This document shows, piece after piece, positions 8,312 through 16,266 of a stretch of DNA of 64,000 bases. Origin of the DNA: CAVVYW01 sp963752605 (GTDB lineage Bacteria; Actinomycetota; Thermoleophilia; Solirubrobacterales; 70-9); assembly GCA_963752605.1 (NCBI GenBank), contig CAVVYW010000006.1, positions 186,001 through 250,000 of the forward strand, written 5' to 3'. The position numbers and the translations under genes are program-made. Under the pieces are notes generated by a model. That model had not been told where the DNA came from. It searched no databases and was given only the letters and a program-made list of their open reading frames with translations. How positions within the stretch are numbered: the stretch's first letter is position 1; every line of letters begins with the position of its first letter.

Positions 8312-8989
8312 CTAGATCTCCTCCTCCTTACGGAGGGTTGCGACCAGGGCCTGGATGTCGTTCTCCACGTCGTCGGGCGGCTGCTCGGCGTTCACCCGCC
8401 TGAGGATCCCCCGCTCCTCGTAGTAGCCTGCGAGGGGCGAGGTCTTCTCCTCGTACTGCTCGAGCCGGTGGCGCACCACCTCCGGCTTGTCGTCGTCGCG
8501 CACCATCAGCTTGCTGCCGTCGATGTCGCAGATGCCCTCCTGCTTGGGCGGGTTGAACTCGAGGTGGTAGACGTGCGGCGGATCCGCCTCGCAGGTGCGG
8601 CGGCCGCTGAGGCGGCGGATGATCTCGTCCTCCCCGACGTCGAACAGGAGGACGCCCGTGATCTTGCGCCCGAGGTCGTCCATCTCCTCGTCGAGCGCCT
8701 CGGCCTGGGGGACCGTGCGAGGAAAGCCGTCGAGGATGAACCCGTCGGCCGCCTCCTCGCGCTGTACCCGTTCTCCGATGATCTCGATGATCAGCTCGTC
8801 GGGAACGAGGTCGCCGCGGTCCATGTACTCCCGCGCCTTCTGGCCAAGCTCGGTTCCCTCCTTCACCGCTGCGCGGAGGATGTCCCCGGTCGCGTAGTAG
8901 GGATGGCGGAAGTCCTCCTGGAGCTTCTCCCCCTGGGTTCCCTTGCCGCTGCCGGGCGACCCGAGCAGGATCAGGTTCAGCTCCGGCAA
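8312..8989 (-). CDS. adk: adenylate kinase with an altered zinc-finger LID
   Basis: Adk interconverts ATP+AMP and 2 ADP. The 225-residue protein has the P-loop GSPGSGKGT at residues 10-18, the AMP site GDILRA and DGFPRT, and a long-type LID. At the LID positions that carry four cysteines in zinc-binding homologues there are C133, D136, C154 and D157. The start is TTG at 8989, supported by GGGGAG seven bases upstream. It lies 22 bases after secY. Confidence 0.96.
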   Translation of the reverse strand: MPELNLILLGSPGSGKGTQGEKLQEDFRHPYYATGDILRAAVKEGTELGQKAREYMDRGDLVPDELIIEIIGERVQREEAADGFILDGFPRTVPQAEALDEEMDDLGRKITGVLLFDVGEDEIIRRLSGRRTCEADPPHVYHLEFNPPKQEGICDIDGSKLMVRDDDKPEVVRHRLEQYEEKTSPLAGYYEERGILRRVNAEQPPDDVENDIQALVATLRKEEEI

Positions 8990-9011
8990 GCGGGTCTCCC
9001 CACGGCCTGAA

Positions 9012-10292
9012 TCACTTCAGGAAGCCCTCGTAGTTCCGCATCATCAGCTGCGCCTCGAGTTGCTTGACGGTGTCCAGCGCCACTCCGACCACGATCAGGA
9101 TCGAGGTCCCGCCGAAGAAGAACGTCGCCGACGTCTGGCTGATCAGGATCGTGGGAAGCGCCGCGACGGCGCCCAGGTAGAGGGCGCCGGGGAAGGTGAG
9201 GCGCGAGAGGATGCGGTCGAGGTACTCGGCCGTGGGTCGACCCGGGCGAACCCCGGGTATGAAGCCTCCGTACTTCTTCAGGTTGTCGGCCTGGTCCACC
9301 GGGTTGAAGGTGACCGCCGTGTAGAAGTAGGTGAAGATGATGATGAAGAAGACCTCGCCGGCGACGTAGGCCCATCCGTCCGGGTTGAAGAAGACGGCGA
9401 AGTCGTTCCAGAAGTTGTCGCCGGTACCACCGAAGAGCTGGCCGATGGTGGGCGGGAAGGCCATGATCGAGGCGGCGAAGATGACCGGAATGACGCCGGC
9501 CATGTTCACTCGCAGCGGCAGGTAGGTCGAGCCGCCGGAGGTCATCCGGCGTCCGACCACGCGTTTGGCGTACTGCACCGGTATTCGCCGCTGGCCCTCC
9601 TGGACGAACACGATCGCGACGATCACCGCCAGGGCGATGAAGGGCATCATCACCACGAAGACCTGGTCCGGGCTCTCCCACCACTGCACGATGCCGTTGG
9701 GCAATCCGGCGACGATCGAGGCGAAGATCAGGAGCGAGATCCCGTTGCCGATCCCGCGCTGAGTGATCAGCTCCCCCATCCACATCAGCACGGTGCAGCC
9801 CGCCGTCAGGCAGATCACGATCAGAAAGACCTTGTTGAAGGTGAGGCTGCCGACCACGCTGGTGCCGGCCTGGTTCTGGAAGCTCTGGAACAGGAAGACG
9901 TAGCCGAGCGACTGGGCGAAGGCGAGCCCGACGGTCAGGTAGCGCGTGTACTGGGTGATCTTCTGCTGGCCGACCTCGCCCTCCTTCTGGAGCCGCTCGA
10001 GCGAGGGCACGACCACGGTCAGGAGCTGCAGGATGATCGAGGCCGTGATGTAGGGCATGATCCCGAGCGCGAAGAGGGACAGCCGCGAGAGGCTCCCGCC
10101 CGAGAACAGGTTGAGGAAGCCGAGGATGTTGGAGCCGCTGAAGTTGTCGTCGATGTCCTTGATCGTGTTGGCGTCCACACCCGGGGAAGGGATGTAGGCG
10201 CCGAAGCGGTAAAGCGCCAGGATTGCCGCCGTGAAGAGCAGCTTCCGGCGGATGTCCGGAGCGCTGAAGGAGTTGAGGATCGTCTGGAGCAT
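9012..10292 (-). CDS. secY: protein translocase channel subunit SecY
   Basis: SecY forms the Sec translocon pore in the cytoplasmic membrane. The 426-residue protein has ten hydrophobic helices. Conserved segments include YRFGAYIPSPGVD, the plug-region LNLFSGGSLSRLSLFALGI, GELITQRGIGNGISLLIF, the ribosome-binding loop QEGQRRIPVQYAKR and NPVDQADNLKKYGGFIPG. It starts directly after the rplO stop, as in the spc operon. Confidence 0.98.
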   Translation of the reverse strand: MLQTILNSFSAPDIRRKLLFTAAILALYRFGAYIPSPGVDANTIKDIDDNFSGSNILGFLNLFSGGSLSRLSLFALGIMPYITASIILQLLTVVVPSLERLQKEGEVGQQKITQYTRYLTVGLAFAQSLGYVFLFQSFQNQAGTSVVGSLTFNKVFLIVICLTAGCTVLMWMGELITQRGIGNGISLLIFASIVAGLPNGIVQWWESPDQVFVVMMPFIALAVIVAIVFVQEGQRRIPVQYAKRVVGRRMTSGGSTYLPLRVNMAGVIPVIFAASIMAFPPTIGQLFGGTGDNFWNDFAVFFNPDGWAYVAGEVFFIIIFTYFYTAVTFNPVDQADNLKKYGGFIPGVRPGRPTAEYLDRILSRLTFPGALYLGAVAALPTILISQTSATFFFGGTSILIVVGVALDTVKQLEAQLMMRNYEGFLK

Positions 10293-10976
10293 CTACTCCT
10301 CCTCAGATGAGCCGTCCTCGGCGGCTCCATCCTCATCAACAGAGGCTTTTTCGGTGTCGCCGCCTGCGGGCGACTCCACCTCCTTGGGCGCTTCTTCCTT
10401 CTTGCCCTTGGGCGCCTTCTCCTTCGGTGTTTCCTCCTTGGGCGCCTCCATCGAACCCGGCGGGGCGGGCTTGGGCGGCTCGCCGCCGATCCACTCGACG
10501 GTGCCGCCGGCCTTCTCGATCGCCTCGCGCGCCGCCGCGCTGAAGCCGTGCGCCTTTACATGGAGCTTCAGCTTCAGCTCGCCTCGGGCCAGAATCTTGA
10601 CCGGGTCGCGCCGCTTCGCCAGGCCCGCCTCACGGAGGGACTCGGGGGTCACCTCATCGCCCGCCTTGAAGCGCGCCTCGAGATCGGAGAGGTTCACGGG
10701 CTGCGTGCGGGTGCGGAAGTTCTCGAATGGCATCGACATCTTCTTGTTCGGGCCCCGCAGCTTGGCCATGCGCATGTGGATCGGGTTCTGGCCGCCCTCG
10801 TAGCCGCGCTTCCGCTTGTTGCCGGAGCGCTGCCCCGCGCCCTTGTGGCCGCGGCCGGAGGTCTTGCCGTTGCCCGACCCCTCGCCGCGCCCGATCCGCT
10901 TGCGGCTCTTTCGCGACCCCGGTGCGGGCTTCAGGCTGTGCAGTCCGACCCTCTGGGCCTGCTTCTTCTCAGCCAC
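10293..10976 (-). CDS. rplO: 50S ribosomal protein uL15 with a long charged C-terminal tail
   Basis: uL15 is an early-assembly large-subunit protein. The core of about 150 residues has RKRIGRGEGSGNGKTSGRGH and the usual C-terminal fold ending near GGTVEWIGG. It is followed by about 65 extra residues: a Lys/Glu/Pro stretch, then an acidic module (KEVESPAGGDTEKASVDEDG) that recurs in rpsQ and rplC. Family members are usually near 145-150 residues, so the 227-residue length is unusual. The start is GTG at 10976, overlapping rpmD by eight bases. Confidence 0.96.
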   Translation of the reverse strand: MAEKKQAQRVGLHSLKPAPGSRKSRKRIGRGEGSGNGKTSGRGHKGAGQRSGNKRKRGYEGGQNPIHMRMAKLRGPNKKMSMPFENFRTRTQPVNLSDLEARFKAGDEVTPESLREAGLAKRRDPVKILARGELKLKLHVKAHGFSAAAREAIEKAGGTVEWIGGEPPKPAPPGSMEAPKEETPKEKAPKGKKEEAPKEVESPAGGDTEKASVDEDGAAEDGSSEEE

Positions 10977-11148
10977 CCTTCACCTCCACCAGGTGCTCGA
11001 CCACGCGGACCATGCCGCGCAGCTGCGGGCTGTCGGGGTGCGAGGACTCCCGGCCGATCCTGCCGAGCCGGAGAGAGCGGAGGGTGTCGCGCTGACGCGG
11101 CGAGGCGCCGTTCGCGGAGCGCACCTGCTTCAGGGCCACGTCAGCCAT
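10969..11148 (-). CDS. rpmD: 50S ribosomal protein uL30
   Basis: A 59-residue protein, MADVALKQVRSANGASPRQ and onwards, with the uL30 signature: an internal RDTLRSLRLGRIG followed by LRGMVRVVEHLVEV. It overlaps rpsE upstream by eight bases and rplO downstream by eight bases, so the three genes are tightly coupled. Its short length and position between rpsE and rplO are normal. Confidence 0.95.
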   Translation of the reverse strand: MADVALKQVRSANGASPRQRDTLRSLRLGRIGRESSHPDSPQLRGMVRVVEHLVEVKGG

Positions 11149-11782
11149 CCTTATCACCCTCCGGCACGTCCTCCGCTTCGCGTCCGGGCGTGCCGGGTTG
11201 TGGCGCGGCTGGGGTGGGCTCATTGGGCGTATCCGTGGCGGCGGTGCCGGCCGCCTCCCCATTCGGCTTCGGCCAGACGCCGAGCACCTCGCGGACTGAG
11301 ATCCCACGAAGCTTGGCGACATCCTCCGGCTTCCGAAGCATGTGGATGCCCTGCATGGTCGCCTTGACGAGATTGATCGGGTTCTGCGTGCCGATGCTCT
11401 TGGTGAGCACGTCGCGCACGCCGCCGAGCTCGAGCACGGCGCGGACGCCGCCGCCGGCGATCACGCCGGTTCCCGGGCTGGCGGGCCGCAGCACGACGTG
11501 GCCGGCCCCGAAGCGGCCGATCACGCGATGGGTGATCGTCTGCCCGTACTTCGGCACGCGAATCAGGTTCTTACGGGCGTCCTCGACGGCCTTTTGGATT
11601 GCGAGCGGAACCTCACGGGCCTTGCCGTAGCCGATGCCGACCACGGAGTCCTCGTCGCCGACGGCGACCAGGGCGGTGAAGGAGAAACGCCGGCCGCCCT
11701 TGACCACCTTGGCGACGCGGTTGATCTCGATCACCCGCTCCTGCAGATCGAGGCCCTTCGGGCTGACTGACTCGACGGTCAT
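11141..11782 (-). CDS. rpsE: 30S ribosomal protein uS5 with a Pro/Glu-rich C-terminal tail
   Basis: uS5 contributes to decoding fidelity near the mRNA entry site. The core has LQERVIEINRVAKVVKGGRR, the S5 N-terminal domain, and the FGAGHVVLRPASPGTGVIAG motif. After about residue 168 a tail of some 45 residues follows (PTPAAPQPGTPGREAEDVPE). The 213-residue total is longer than most. The ATG at 11782 overlaps the stop of a 27-codon ORF upstream (ATGA). Confidence 0.96.
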   Translation of the reverse strand: MTVESVSPKGLDLQERVIEINRVAKVVKGGRRFSFTALVAVGDEDSVVGIGYGKAREVPLAIQKAVEDARKNLIRVPKYGQTITHRVIGRFGAGHVVLRPASPGTGVIAGGGVRAVLELGGVRDVLTKSIGTQNPINLVKATMQGIHMLRKPEDVAKLRGISVREVLGVWPKPNGEAAGTAATDTPNEPTPAAPQPGTPGREAEDVPEGDKDG

Positions 11783-11862
11783 GAGCGAGCTGAAGGTAGC
11801 GAAGCCGGCCCCGGACGCGAAGCGGAGGAGCCGGTCTTGATGCTGGGGTCGCGGCCCGGCAT
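11779..11862 (-). CDS. 27-residue ORF fitted exactly between rplR and rpsE
   Basis: The gap between rplR and rpsE is filled by one ORF of 27 codons. Its ATG overlaps the rplR stop (TGATG) and its TGA overlaps the rpsE start (ATGA), the same overlap style as proven genes in this operon. The peptide starts MPGRDPSIKTGSSASRPG and is basic, Ser/Pro-rich, with no membrane segment. I do not recognise it. It could be a coupling peptide that hands ribosomes from rplR to rpsE, or a small protein. The geometry could also be chance, since the ORF is short. Confidence 0.4.
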   Translation of the reverse strand: MPGRDPSIKTGSSASRPGPASLPSARS

Positions 11863-12215
11863 CAGAACTTCAGACCTCCCTCGCGGGCTCCCTCGGCCAG
11901 CGCCTTGACGTGGCCGTGGAAGCGATAGCCGCCGCGATCGAACACGACGGTCTCCACCCCGGCCTCCTTGGCGCGCTTGGCGATGGCCTCCCCAGCCCCC
12001 TTGGCCTGATCCCTGCGGTCGAGCTTGCGCAGCTCCGGCTCGGTCCAGTTCACCGCGACGATCGTCTTGCCGGCATCGTCGTCGATCAGCTGCGCGGAGA
12101 CGCCGCGGTTGGAGCGGAAGACCGAGAGGCGCGGGCGCTCGGCGCTGCCGCGGATCCGGGCCCGGACCCGGCGGCGTCGGCGCAGGCGCTGCTGAGGCTT
12201 TGTCTGAACCGTCAT
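11862..12215 (-). CDS. rplR: 50S ribosomal protein uL18
   Basis: uL18 binds 5S rRNA. The 117-residue protein has the basic N-terminus QQRLRRRRRVRARIRGSAER, then PRLSVFRSNRGVSAQLIDDD and the C-terminal FDRGGYRFHGHVKALAEGAR. Length and motifs are typical. The start overlaps the rplF stop by four bases. Confidence 0.97.
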   Translation of the reverse strand: MTVQTKPQQRLRRRRRVRARIRGSAERPRLSVFRSNRGVSAQLIDDDAGKTIVAVNWTEPELRKLDRRDQAKGAGEAIAKRAKEAGVETVVFDRGGYRFHGHVKALAEGAREGGLKF

Positions 12216-12745
12216 GCCCGCTTGCCGACCTTGCGGGTCACGTGCTCGCCGGCGTACCGCACGCCCTTGCCCTTGTAGGGCTCCGGCGGCCTGGACTTGC
12301 GAATCCGGGCGGCGATCTCCCCCACCATCTGCTTGTCGGTCCCGCGGACGACCACCTCGGTCGGCTGCGGCACCTCGAACTCGATGCCCTGGGGGGCCTG
12401 GACCGTGACGGGATGGGAGTAGCCGAGCGCCATTTCCAGGGACTTTCCCTTGAGCTGGGCGCGATAGCCGACGCCCTGGATCTCGAGGCGCCGCTCGAAG
12501 CCGTCGGTCACTCCCTCGACCATGTTGGCGATCAGGCTCCGCGTCAGGCCGTGCAGGGCGCGATGCTCTCCACGGTCAGTCGGGCGCTCGACCTTCACGG
12601 TCCCGTCATCCACGGAGACCTTCATCTCCGGGCTGATCTCCTGGCTGAGCTCGCCCTTCGGGCCCTTGACCGTGACGGTGCCCGGCTTGGCGTCGACGGT
12701 CACCCCGTCGGGAATCTGGACCGGCTGTCTACCGATTCGGCTCAC
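12212..12745 (-). CDS. rplF: 50S ribosomal protein uL6
   Basis: uL6 lies near the factor-binding site. The 177-residue protein starts MSRIGRQPVQIPDGVTVDAK, has two copies of the L6 fold and ends with the diagnostic PEPYKGKGVRYAGEHVTRK. It overlaps rpsH and rplR by four bases each. Confidence 0.97.
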   Translation of the reverse strand: MSRIGRQPVQIPDGVTVDAKPGTVTVKGPKGELSQEISPEMKVSVDDGTVKVERPTDRGEHRALHGLTRSLIANMVEGVTDGFERRLEIQGVGYRAQLKGKSLEMALGYSHPVTVQAPQGIEFEVPQPTEVVVRGTDKQMVGEIAARIRKSRPPEPYKGKGVRYAGEHVTRKVGKRA

Positions 12746-13137
12746 CAGACGTAGGCGACGACCTCGCCGCCGACTCCCTTGTGCTTCGCCTCATGGCCGG
12801 TCATGACGCCGCTCGAGGTGGACATGATCGTGGTCCCCATGCCGCCGAACACGCGCGGGACGTCGCCCGTCGGGACGTAGCGCCGGCGACCCGGGCGCGA
12901 GACCCGCTCCATGCCGCTGATCACCGGGCTGCGGTCCTCCGTGTAGCGAAGGCGGACCTTGATCACCTCGCCGACCTGGCCGGCCTCCATCGTGAAGTCG
13001 GTGATGTACCCCTGCTCCTTGAGGATGCGCGTCATCTCGCGCTTCAGCCGCGAGGAGGGGATCTCGACCTCCTCGTGCTCGGCCTGGAGCGCGTTGCGGA
13101 TCCGGTTCAGGTAATCGGTGATCGGGTCGGTCAGCAT
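12742..13137 (-). CDS. rpsH: 30S ribosomal protein uS8
   Basis: uS8 is a primary 16S rRNA binder and, in E. coli, the repressor of the spc operon. The 131-residue protein begins MLTDPITDYLNRIRNALQAE and ends with the conserved STSSGVMTGHEAKHKGVGGE plus VVAYVW. Normal length. Confidence 0.97.
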   Translation of the reverse strand: MLTDPITDYLNRIRNALQAEHEEVEIPSSRLKREMTRILKEQGYITDFTMEAGQVGEVIKVRLRYTEDRSPVISGMERVSRPGRRRYVPTGDVPRVFGGMGTTIMSTSSGVMTGHEAKHKGVGGEVVAYVW

Positions 13138-13144
13138 CAGATCT

Positions 13145-13330
13145 TTACCAGCTCGACTTGGTCATGCCCGGCACATAGCCGTTGTGCGCGGCTTCGCGCA
13201 GGCAGATCCGGCAGAGGCCGAACTTCCGGTAGTACGCGCGCGGCCGGCCGCAGCGGCGGCAACGGTTGTACTCCCTGGTCTTGTACTTGTTGGGGCGCGA
13301 CTGGCGCACCCGTTGCGATGTCTTCGCCAT
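13145..13330 (-). CDS. rpsN: 30S ribosomal protein uS14, zinc-ribbon type Z
   Basis: The 61-residue protein MAKTSQRVRQ... has the two CxxC pairs (NRCRRCGRPR and LCRICLRE) of the short zinc-binding uS14 form. It lies between rplE and rpsH as expected. The start overlaps the rplE stop by one base. Confidence 0.97.
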   Translation of the reverse strand: MAKTSQRVRQSRPNKYKTREYNRCRRCGRPRAYYRKFGLCRICLREAAHNGYVPGMTKSSW

Positions 13331-14187
13331 CAGCCCTCTTCCTTGTTCGAAGTCTCGTCGCCGGCCTTGTCCTCCGGCTTGTCCCCGCCCTCGGGCTTGC
13401 CGCCATCCTCGGGCTTGCCGCCCTCCGCCGGGGCCTCGCCCTCTGCGCCCTCCTCTTCCTCCTCGCGCTCGGGCTTCTCGTAAGCCTCGGGGTTCTCCTC
13501 CTTGAGCTGCTCGAGGGCGGCCTGCTCGGCCTCGGCGCGCTGGCGGGCCTCCTCCTTGCGGCGCTCCTCCTCTTCCTCCTCCTCGAGATCGGCCTCGCCG
13601 GGCCGGCCCTCCGCTGAGAACGGCATCCCGAGCCCGTTGAGCAGCTCGAACGCCTCCTCGTCGGTCTGGGCGGTGGTGGTGATGGTGACGTCAAGGCCAC
13701 GCACCTCATCGATCGAGTCGTAGTCGATCTCGGGGAAGATGATCTGCTCGCGGATACCCATCGAGTAGTTGCCGCGCCCATCGAAAGAGCGAGGGTTGAG
13801 CCCGCGGAAGTCGCGGATGCGGGGCACCGCCACCGAGGTGAGCCGGTCGAGGAACTCCCACATGCGGGCACGGCGCAGGGTCACCGCGACGCCGACCGGC
13901 ATGCCCTCGCGGATCTTGAAGGAGGCGATGGACTTCTTCGCCCGCCGGACACTGGGGCGCTGGCCCGCGATCGTCGCGAGCTGCTCGGTGGCCGCATCCA
14001 GCATCTTGCTGTCCTGTTTCGCTTCGCCGATCCCCATGTTGATGGTGATCTTCTCCAGGGTCGGCACGGCCATAGGGGTCGAGTACCCGAACCGCTTGAC
14101 CAGCGCTGCCTTCACCTCCTGCTCGTAGCGGTCACGCAGCCGGGGCGGCGGCGCTGCCTGCTTCTGCTGTTCGGTCGCGGCTTCCAT
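13330..14187 (-). CDS. rplE: 50S ribosomal protein uL5 with a roughly 90-residue acidic tail
   Basis: uL5 binds 5S rRNA and contacts the P-site tRNA. The core (about 190 residues) has LEKITINMGIGEAKQDSKML, the RRAKKSIASFKIREGMPVG motif and GLDVTITTTAQTDEEAFELL. Then comes a very acidic, probably helical stretch of Glu/Arg/Lys, followed by a GGKPED-like repeat region to residue 285. Family members normally stop near 180-190 residues. The ATG at 14187 overlaps the rplX stop; a GTG one codon earlier is also possible. Confidence 0.96.
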   Translation of the reverse strand: MEAATEQQKQAAPPPRLRDRYEQEVKAALVKRFGYSTPMAVPTLEKITINMGIGEAKQDSKMLDAATEQLATIAGQRPSVRRAKKSIASFKIREGMPVGVAVTLRRARMWEFLDRLTSVAVPRIRDFRGLNPRSFDGRGNYSMGIREQIIFPEIDYDSIDEVRGLDVTITTTAQTDEEAFELLNGLGMPFSAEGRPGEADLEEEEEEERRKEEARQRAEAEQAALEQLKEENPEAYEKPEREEEEEGAEGEAPAEGGKPEDGGKPEGGDKPEDKAGDETSNKEEG

Positions 14188-14528
14188 CACTCGATCTCCT
14201 GGCCCGTCCTGGCGGCGATCCGCTTGCGCTTGCCGCCCTCCCGCTGAATCCGGACCCGGGTCGGCTTGTTGTCCTGCGGGTCGAGCACCATCACGTTGGA
14301 GGCGTGGATCGGGCCCTCCTTGTCGATGATCCCGCCGACCTCTCCGCCCTTCGAGGCGTCCTTGACCGAACGGGGGCGCTGGTGGCGCTTCACCATGTTC
14401 AGCCCCTCGACGTAGACATAGCCGCGCTTCGGGTCGGTGCGCAGCACCTTGCCCCGCTTCCCGCGGTCCTTGCCGGCGGTGATGACCACGTTGTCGTTCT
14501 TGCGGACTCGAAGCTTTCCCTTGCCCAT
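14187..14528 (-). CDS. rplX: 50S ribosomal protein uL24
   Basis: uL24 starts large-subunit assembly and lines the exit tunnel. The 113-residue protein has the KOW motif (NDNVVITAGKDRGKRGKVLR), then YVEGLNMVKRHQRP and PIHASNVMVLDPQ. Normal length. The start is two bases from the rplN stop. Confidence 0.97.
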   Translation of the reverse strand: MGKGKLRVRKNDNVVITAGKDRGKRGKVLRTDPKRGYVYVEGLNMVKRHQRPRSVKDASKGGEVGGIIDKEGPIHASNVMVLDPQDNKPTRVRIQREGGKRKRIAARTGQEIE

Positions 14529-14530
14529 GG

Positions 14531-14899
14531 CTACAGGACCTCCGGGGCGAGGGAGACGATCCGCATGAAGTTCTTGTCGCGCAGCTCGCGGGCGACCGGG
14601 CCGAAGATGCGGGTTCCGCGGGGAACGCCTTGGGTGTCGATCAGCACCGCGGCGTTCTCGTCGAACGCGATGTAGGTGCCGTCGGGACGACCCAGCTGCT
14701 TGCGGGTCCGGACGACCACGGCGTCGACCACCTCGCCCTTGCGGACGCCGCCCTGGGGCGTGGCCTGCTTGACCGTGGCGGTGATCACGTCGCCGATCCG
14801 CGCGTAGCGGCGGTGCGAACCGCCCTTGACGCGGATGCAGAGGATCTCGCGGGCGCCGGAGTTATCGGCCACCTTCAGCTTTGACTCCTGCTGGATCAC
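14531..14899 (-). CDS. rplN: 50S ribosomal protein uL14
   Basis: uL14 makes a bridge to the 30S subunit. From GTG at 14899 the protein reads VIQQESKLKVADNSGAREIL; conserved segments include RKQLGRPDGTYIAFDENAAV and GTRIFGPVARELR. It is 122 residues, the usual size. The same frame is open upstream but runs through rpsQ in the wrong frame, so the GTG is the right start. Confidence 0.97.
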   Translation of the reverse strand: MIQQESKLKVADNSGAREILCIRVKGGSHRRYARIGDVITATVKQATPQGGVRKGEVVDAVVVRTRKQLGRPDGTYIAFDENAAVLIDTQGVPRGTRIFGPVARELRDKNFMRIVSLAPEVL

Positions 14900-14906
14900 G
14901 GTTCTC

Positions 14907-15623
14907 CTACTCCGCCTTCTCGAGGATCTCGACCAGGCGCCAGCGCTTGGTCCGCGACAGGGGACGCGTCTCGACCACGCGGACCAGGTCACCCTCGTTC
15001 GCCTCGTTCTGGGCATCGTGGGCATGCAGGGTCCGCGAGCGGCGGACGATCTTCTCGTACGACGGGTGCCGGCGGACGACGTCGATCGCGACGGTGATCG
15101 TCTTGTCGGGCTTGCTCGAGACGACCCGGCCCTGCCGTGTCTTGGCGCCGATCGGCTGGCGCCCGGCCGGCTGCGTGCCGGTCCCTCGCTCGCGCTTGCT
15201 GCGCTGCTTGCGCCGGTACGAGCCGCGAGTACGCGACGCCTTGCCACGCCCCTCGGCACGCTCCTTGGCCCTCTCCTCCGGGCTGCGCTGGGGGCCGGCC
15301 AGCCCCGAGCGGCGGGAACGCTCCAGGCGGCGACGGGCCTTCCAGCCGATCTCTTCGTCATCCCCACCAGCCTCGGGTGCAGCGGCTTCGCCACCAGAAG
15401 ACTCATCCTCGCCTCCGCTGCCTTCATCAGCAGAACCTTCGTCGGCAGCGTCGGCTGCGGGTGAGTCCGCCTCCTTGGGCGTCTTCTCAGCCTCCGCCGC
15501 CTTCTCCTCAGCCTTCTCGGGCGCCTTGTCCTCGGCCTCGGGCGCCTTCTCCTCGGCCTTCTCCTCGGCCTTGGGCGCCTTCTCTTCTTCCTGCTTCTCG
15601 TTCTTCTTCTCGTCGTCCGCCAT
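14907..15623 (-). CDS. rpsQ: 30S ribosomal protein uS17 with a 160-residue charged N-terminal extension
   Basis: uS17 is an early-assembling primary 16S rRNA binder, normally 80-100 residues. Here the ATG at 15623, overlapping the rpmC stop, gives 238 residues. Residues 1-48 are Lys/Glu/Ala heptad-like repeats. Residues 50-91 are an acidic Ser/Gly/Asp/Glu module shared with uL3 and uL15. Residues 94-160 are Arg-rich. The uS17 core follows from about 163 (RQGRVVSSKPDKTITVAIDV) to 238 with the conserved Lys/Arg end. No alternative start codon with a convincing ribosome site lies just before the core. Confidence 0.93.
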   Translation of the reverse strand: MADDEKKNEKQEEEKAPKAEEKAEEKAPEAEDKAPEKAEEKAAEAEKTPKEADSPAADAADEGSADEGSGGEDESSGGEAAAPEAGGDDEEIGWKARRRLERSRRSGLAGPQRSPEERAKERAEGRGKASRTRGSYRRKQRSKRERGTGTQPAGRQPIGAKTRQGRVVSSKPDKTITVAIDVVRRHPSYEKIVRRSRTLHAHDAQNEANEGDLVRVVETRPLSRTKRWRLVEILEKAE

Positions 15624-15835
15624 CAGTGCCTCAGCTCGTGTGCCAGATCGATGCCCCGCTCCTTCGCCACGGTGAGCAGCCTCGCCACGTCGCGGCGGAC
15701 CCCCACGACCCGCGCGGTGTTCTCGAGCTCGCCGGTGGCGTGCTGCAGGCGCAGGCCGAATTGCTCCTCGCGCGCCTGGCGCAGGCGCTCGATCAACTCG
15801 TCGTCCTTCAGGTTGTGTGCTTCGGAAGCCTTCAT
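15623..15835 (-). CDS. rpmC: 50S ribosomal protein uL29
   Basis: A 70-residue helical protein beginning MKASEAHNLKDDELIERLRQ, with the uL29 signature QFGLRLQHATGELENTARV. uL29 sits at the tunnel exit and is a docking site for trigger factor and SRP. It overlaps rplP (ATGA) upstream and rpsQ (TGATG) downstream. Confidence 0.96.
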   Translation of the reverse strand: MKASEAHNLKDDELIERLRQAREEQFGLRLQHATGELENTARVVGVRRDVARLLTVAKERGIDLAHELRH

Positions 15836-16266
15836 TCGCTCTCCGGCGCCTCCTGCGCACCCTCGCGGCGGACCACCTTGGTCTTGATGCCCAGCTTGTG
15901 ACCGGCCAGGGTCATCGCTTCCTTGGCCAGGTCGTCCGGCACGCCGGCCAGCTCGAACAGGATGCGGCCGGGCTTGACCACTGCGACCCAACCCTCGGGA
16001 TTGCCCTTGCCGGAGCCCATCCGCGTCTCGAGCGGCTTCTTGGTGATCGGCTTGTCCGGGAAGACGTTGATCCAGACCTTGCCGCCGCGCTTGATCTTCC
16101 GGGTCATCGCGACTCGGGCGGCCTCGATCTGGCGGTTGGTCACCCAGCCGCGGTCGATGGCCTTCAGCCCGTACTCGCCGAAGGCGACCGTGCTGCCGCC
16201 CTTGGCGTAGCCGCGCATGCGACCGCGCATCTGCTTGCGGTAGCGAACCCGCTTCGGCATCAACAT
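15832..16266 (-). CDS. rplP: 50S ribosomal protein uL16
   Basis: uL16 organises the A-site region of the 50S subunit. I take the ATG at 16266 (MLMPKRVRYRKQMRGRMRG), which overlaps the rpsC stop. The 144-residue protein has the conserved TNRQIEAARVAMTRKIKRGG and RMGSGKGNPEGWVAVVKPGR. It ends with a short acidic tail. Confidence 0.97.
   Translation of the reverse strand: MLMPKRVRYRKQMRGRMRGYAKGGSTVAFGEYGLKAIDRGWVTNRQIEAARVAMTRKIKRGGKVWINVFPDKPITKKPLETRMGSGKGNPEGWVAVVKPGRILFELAGVPDDLAKEAMTLAGHKLGIKTKVVRREGAQEAPESE

Noticed and set aside
8943..10310. Long plus-strand open frame opposite secY
   Set aside because: It mirrors secY codon structure and is rich in Asp/Glu/His/Arg without any recognisable domain.
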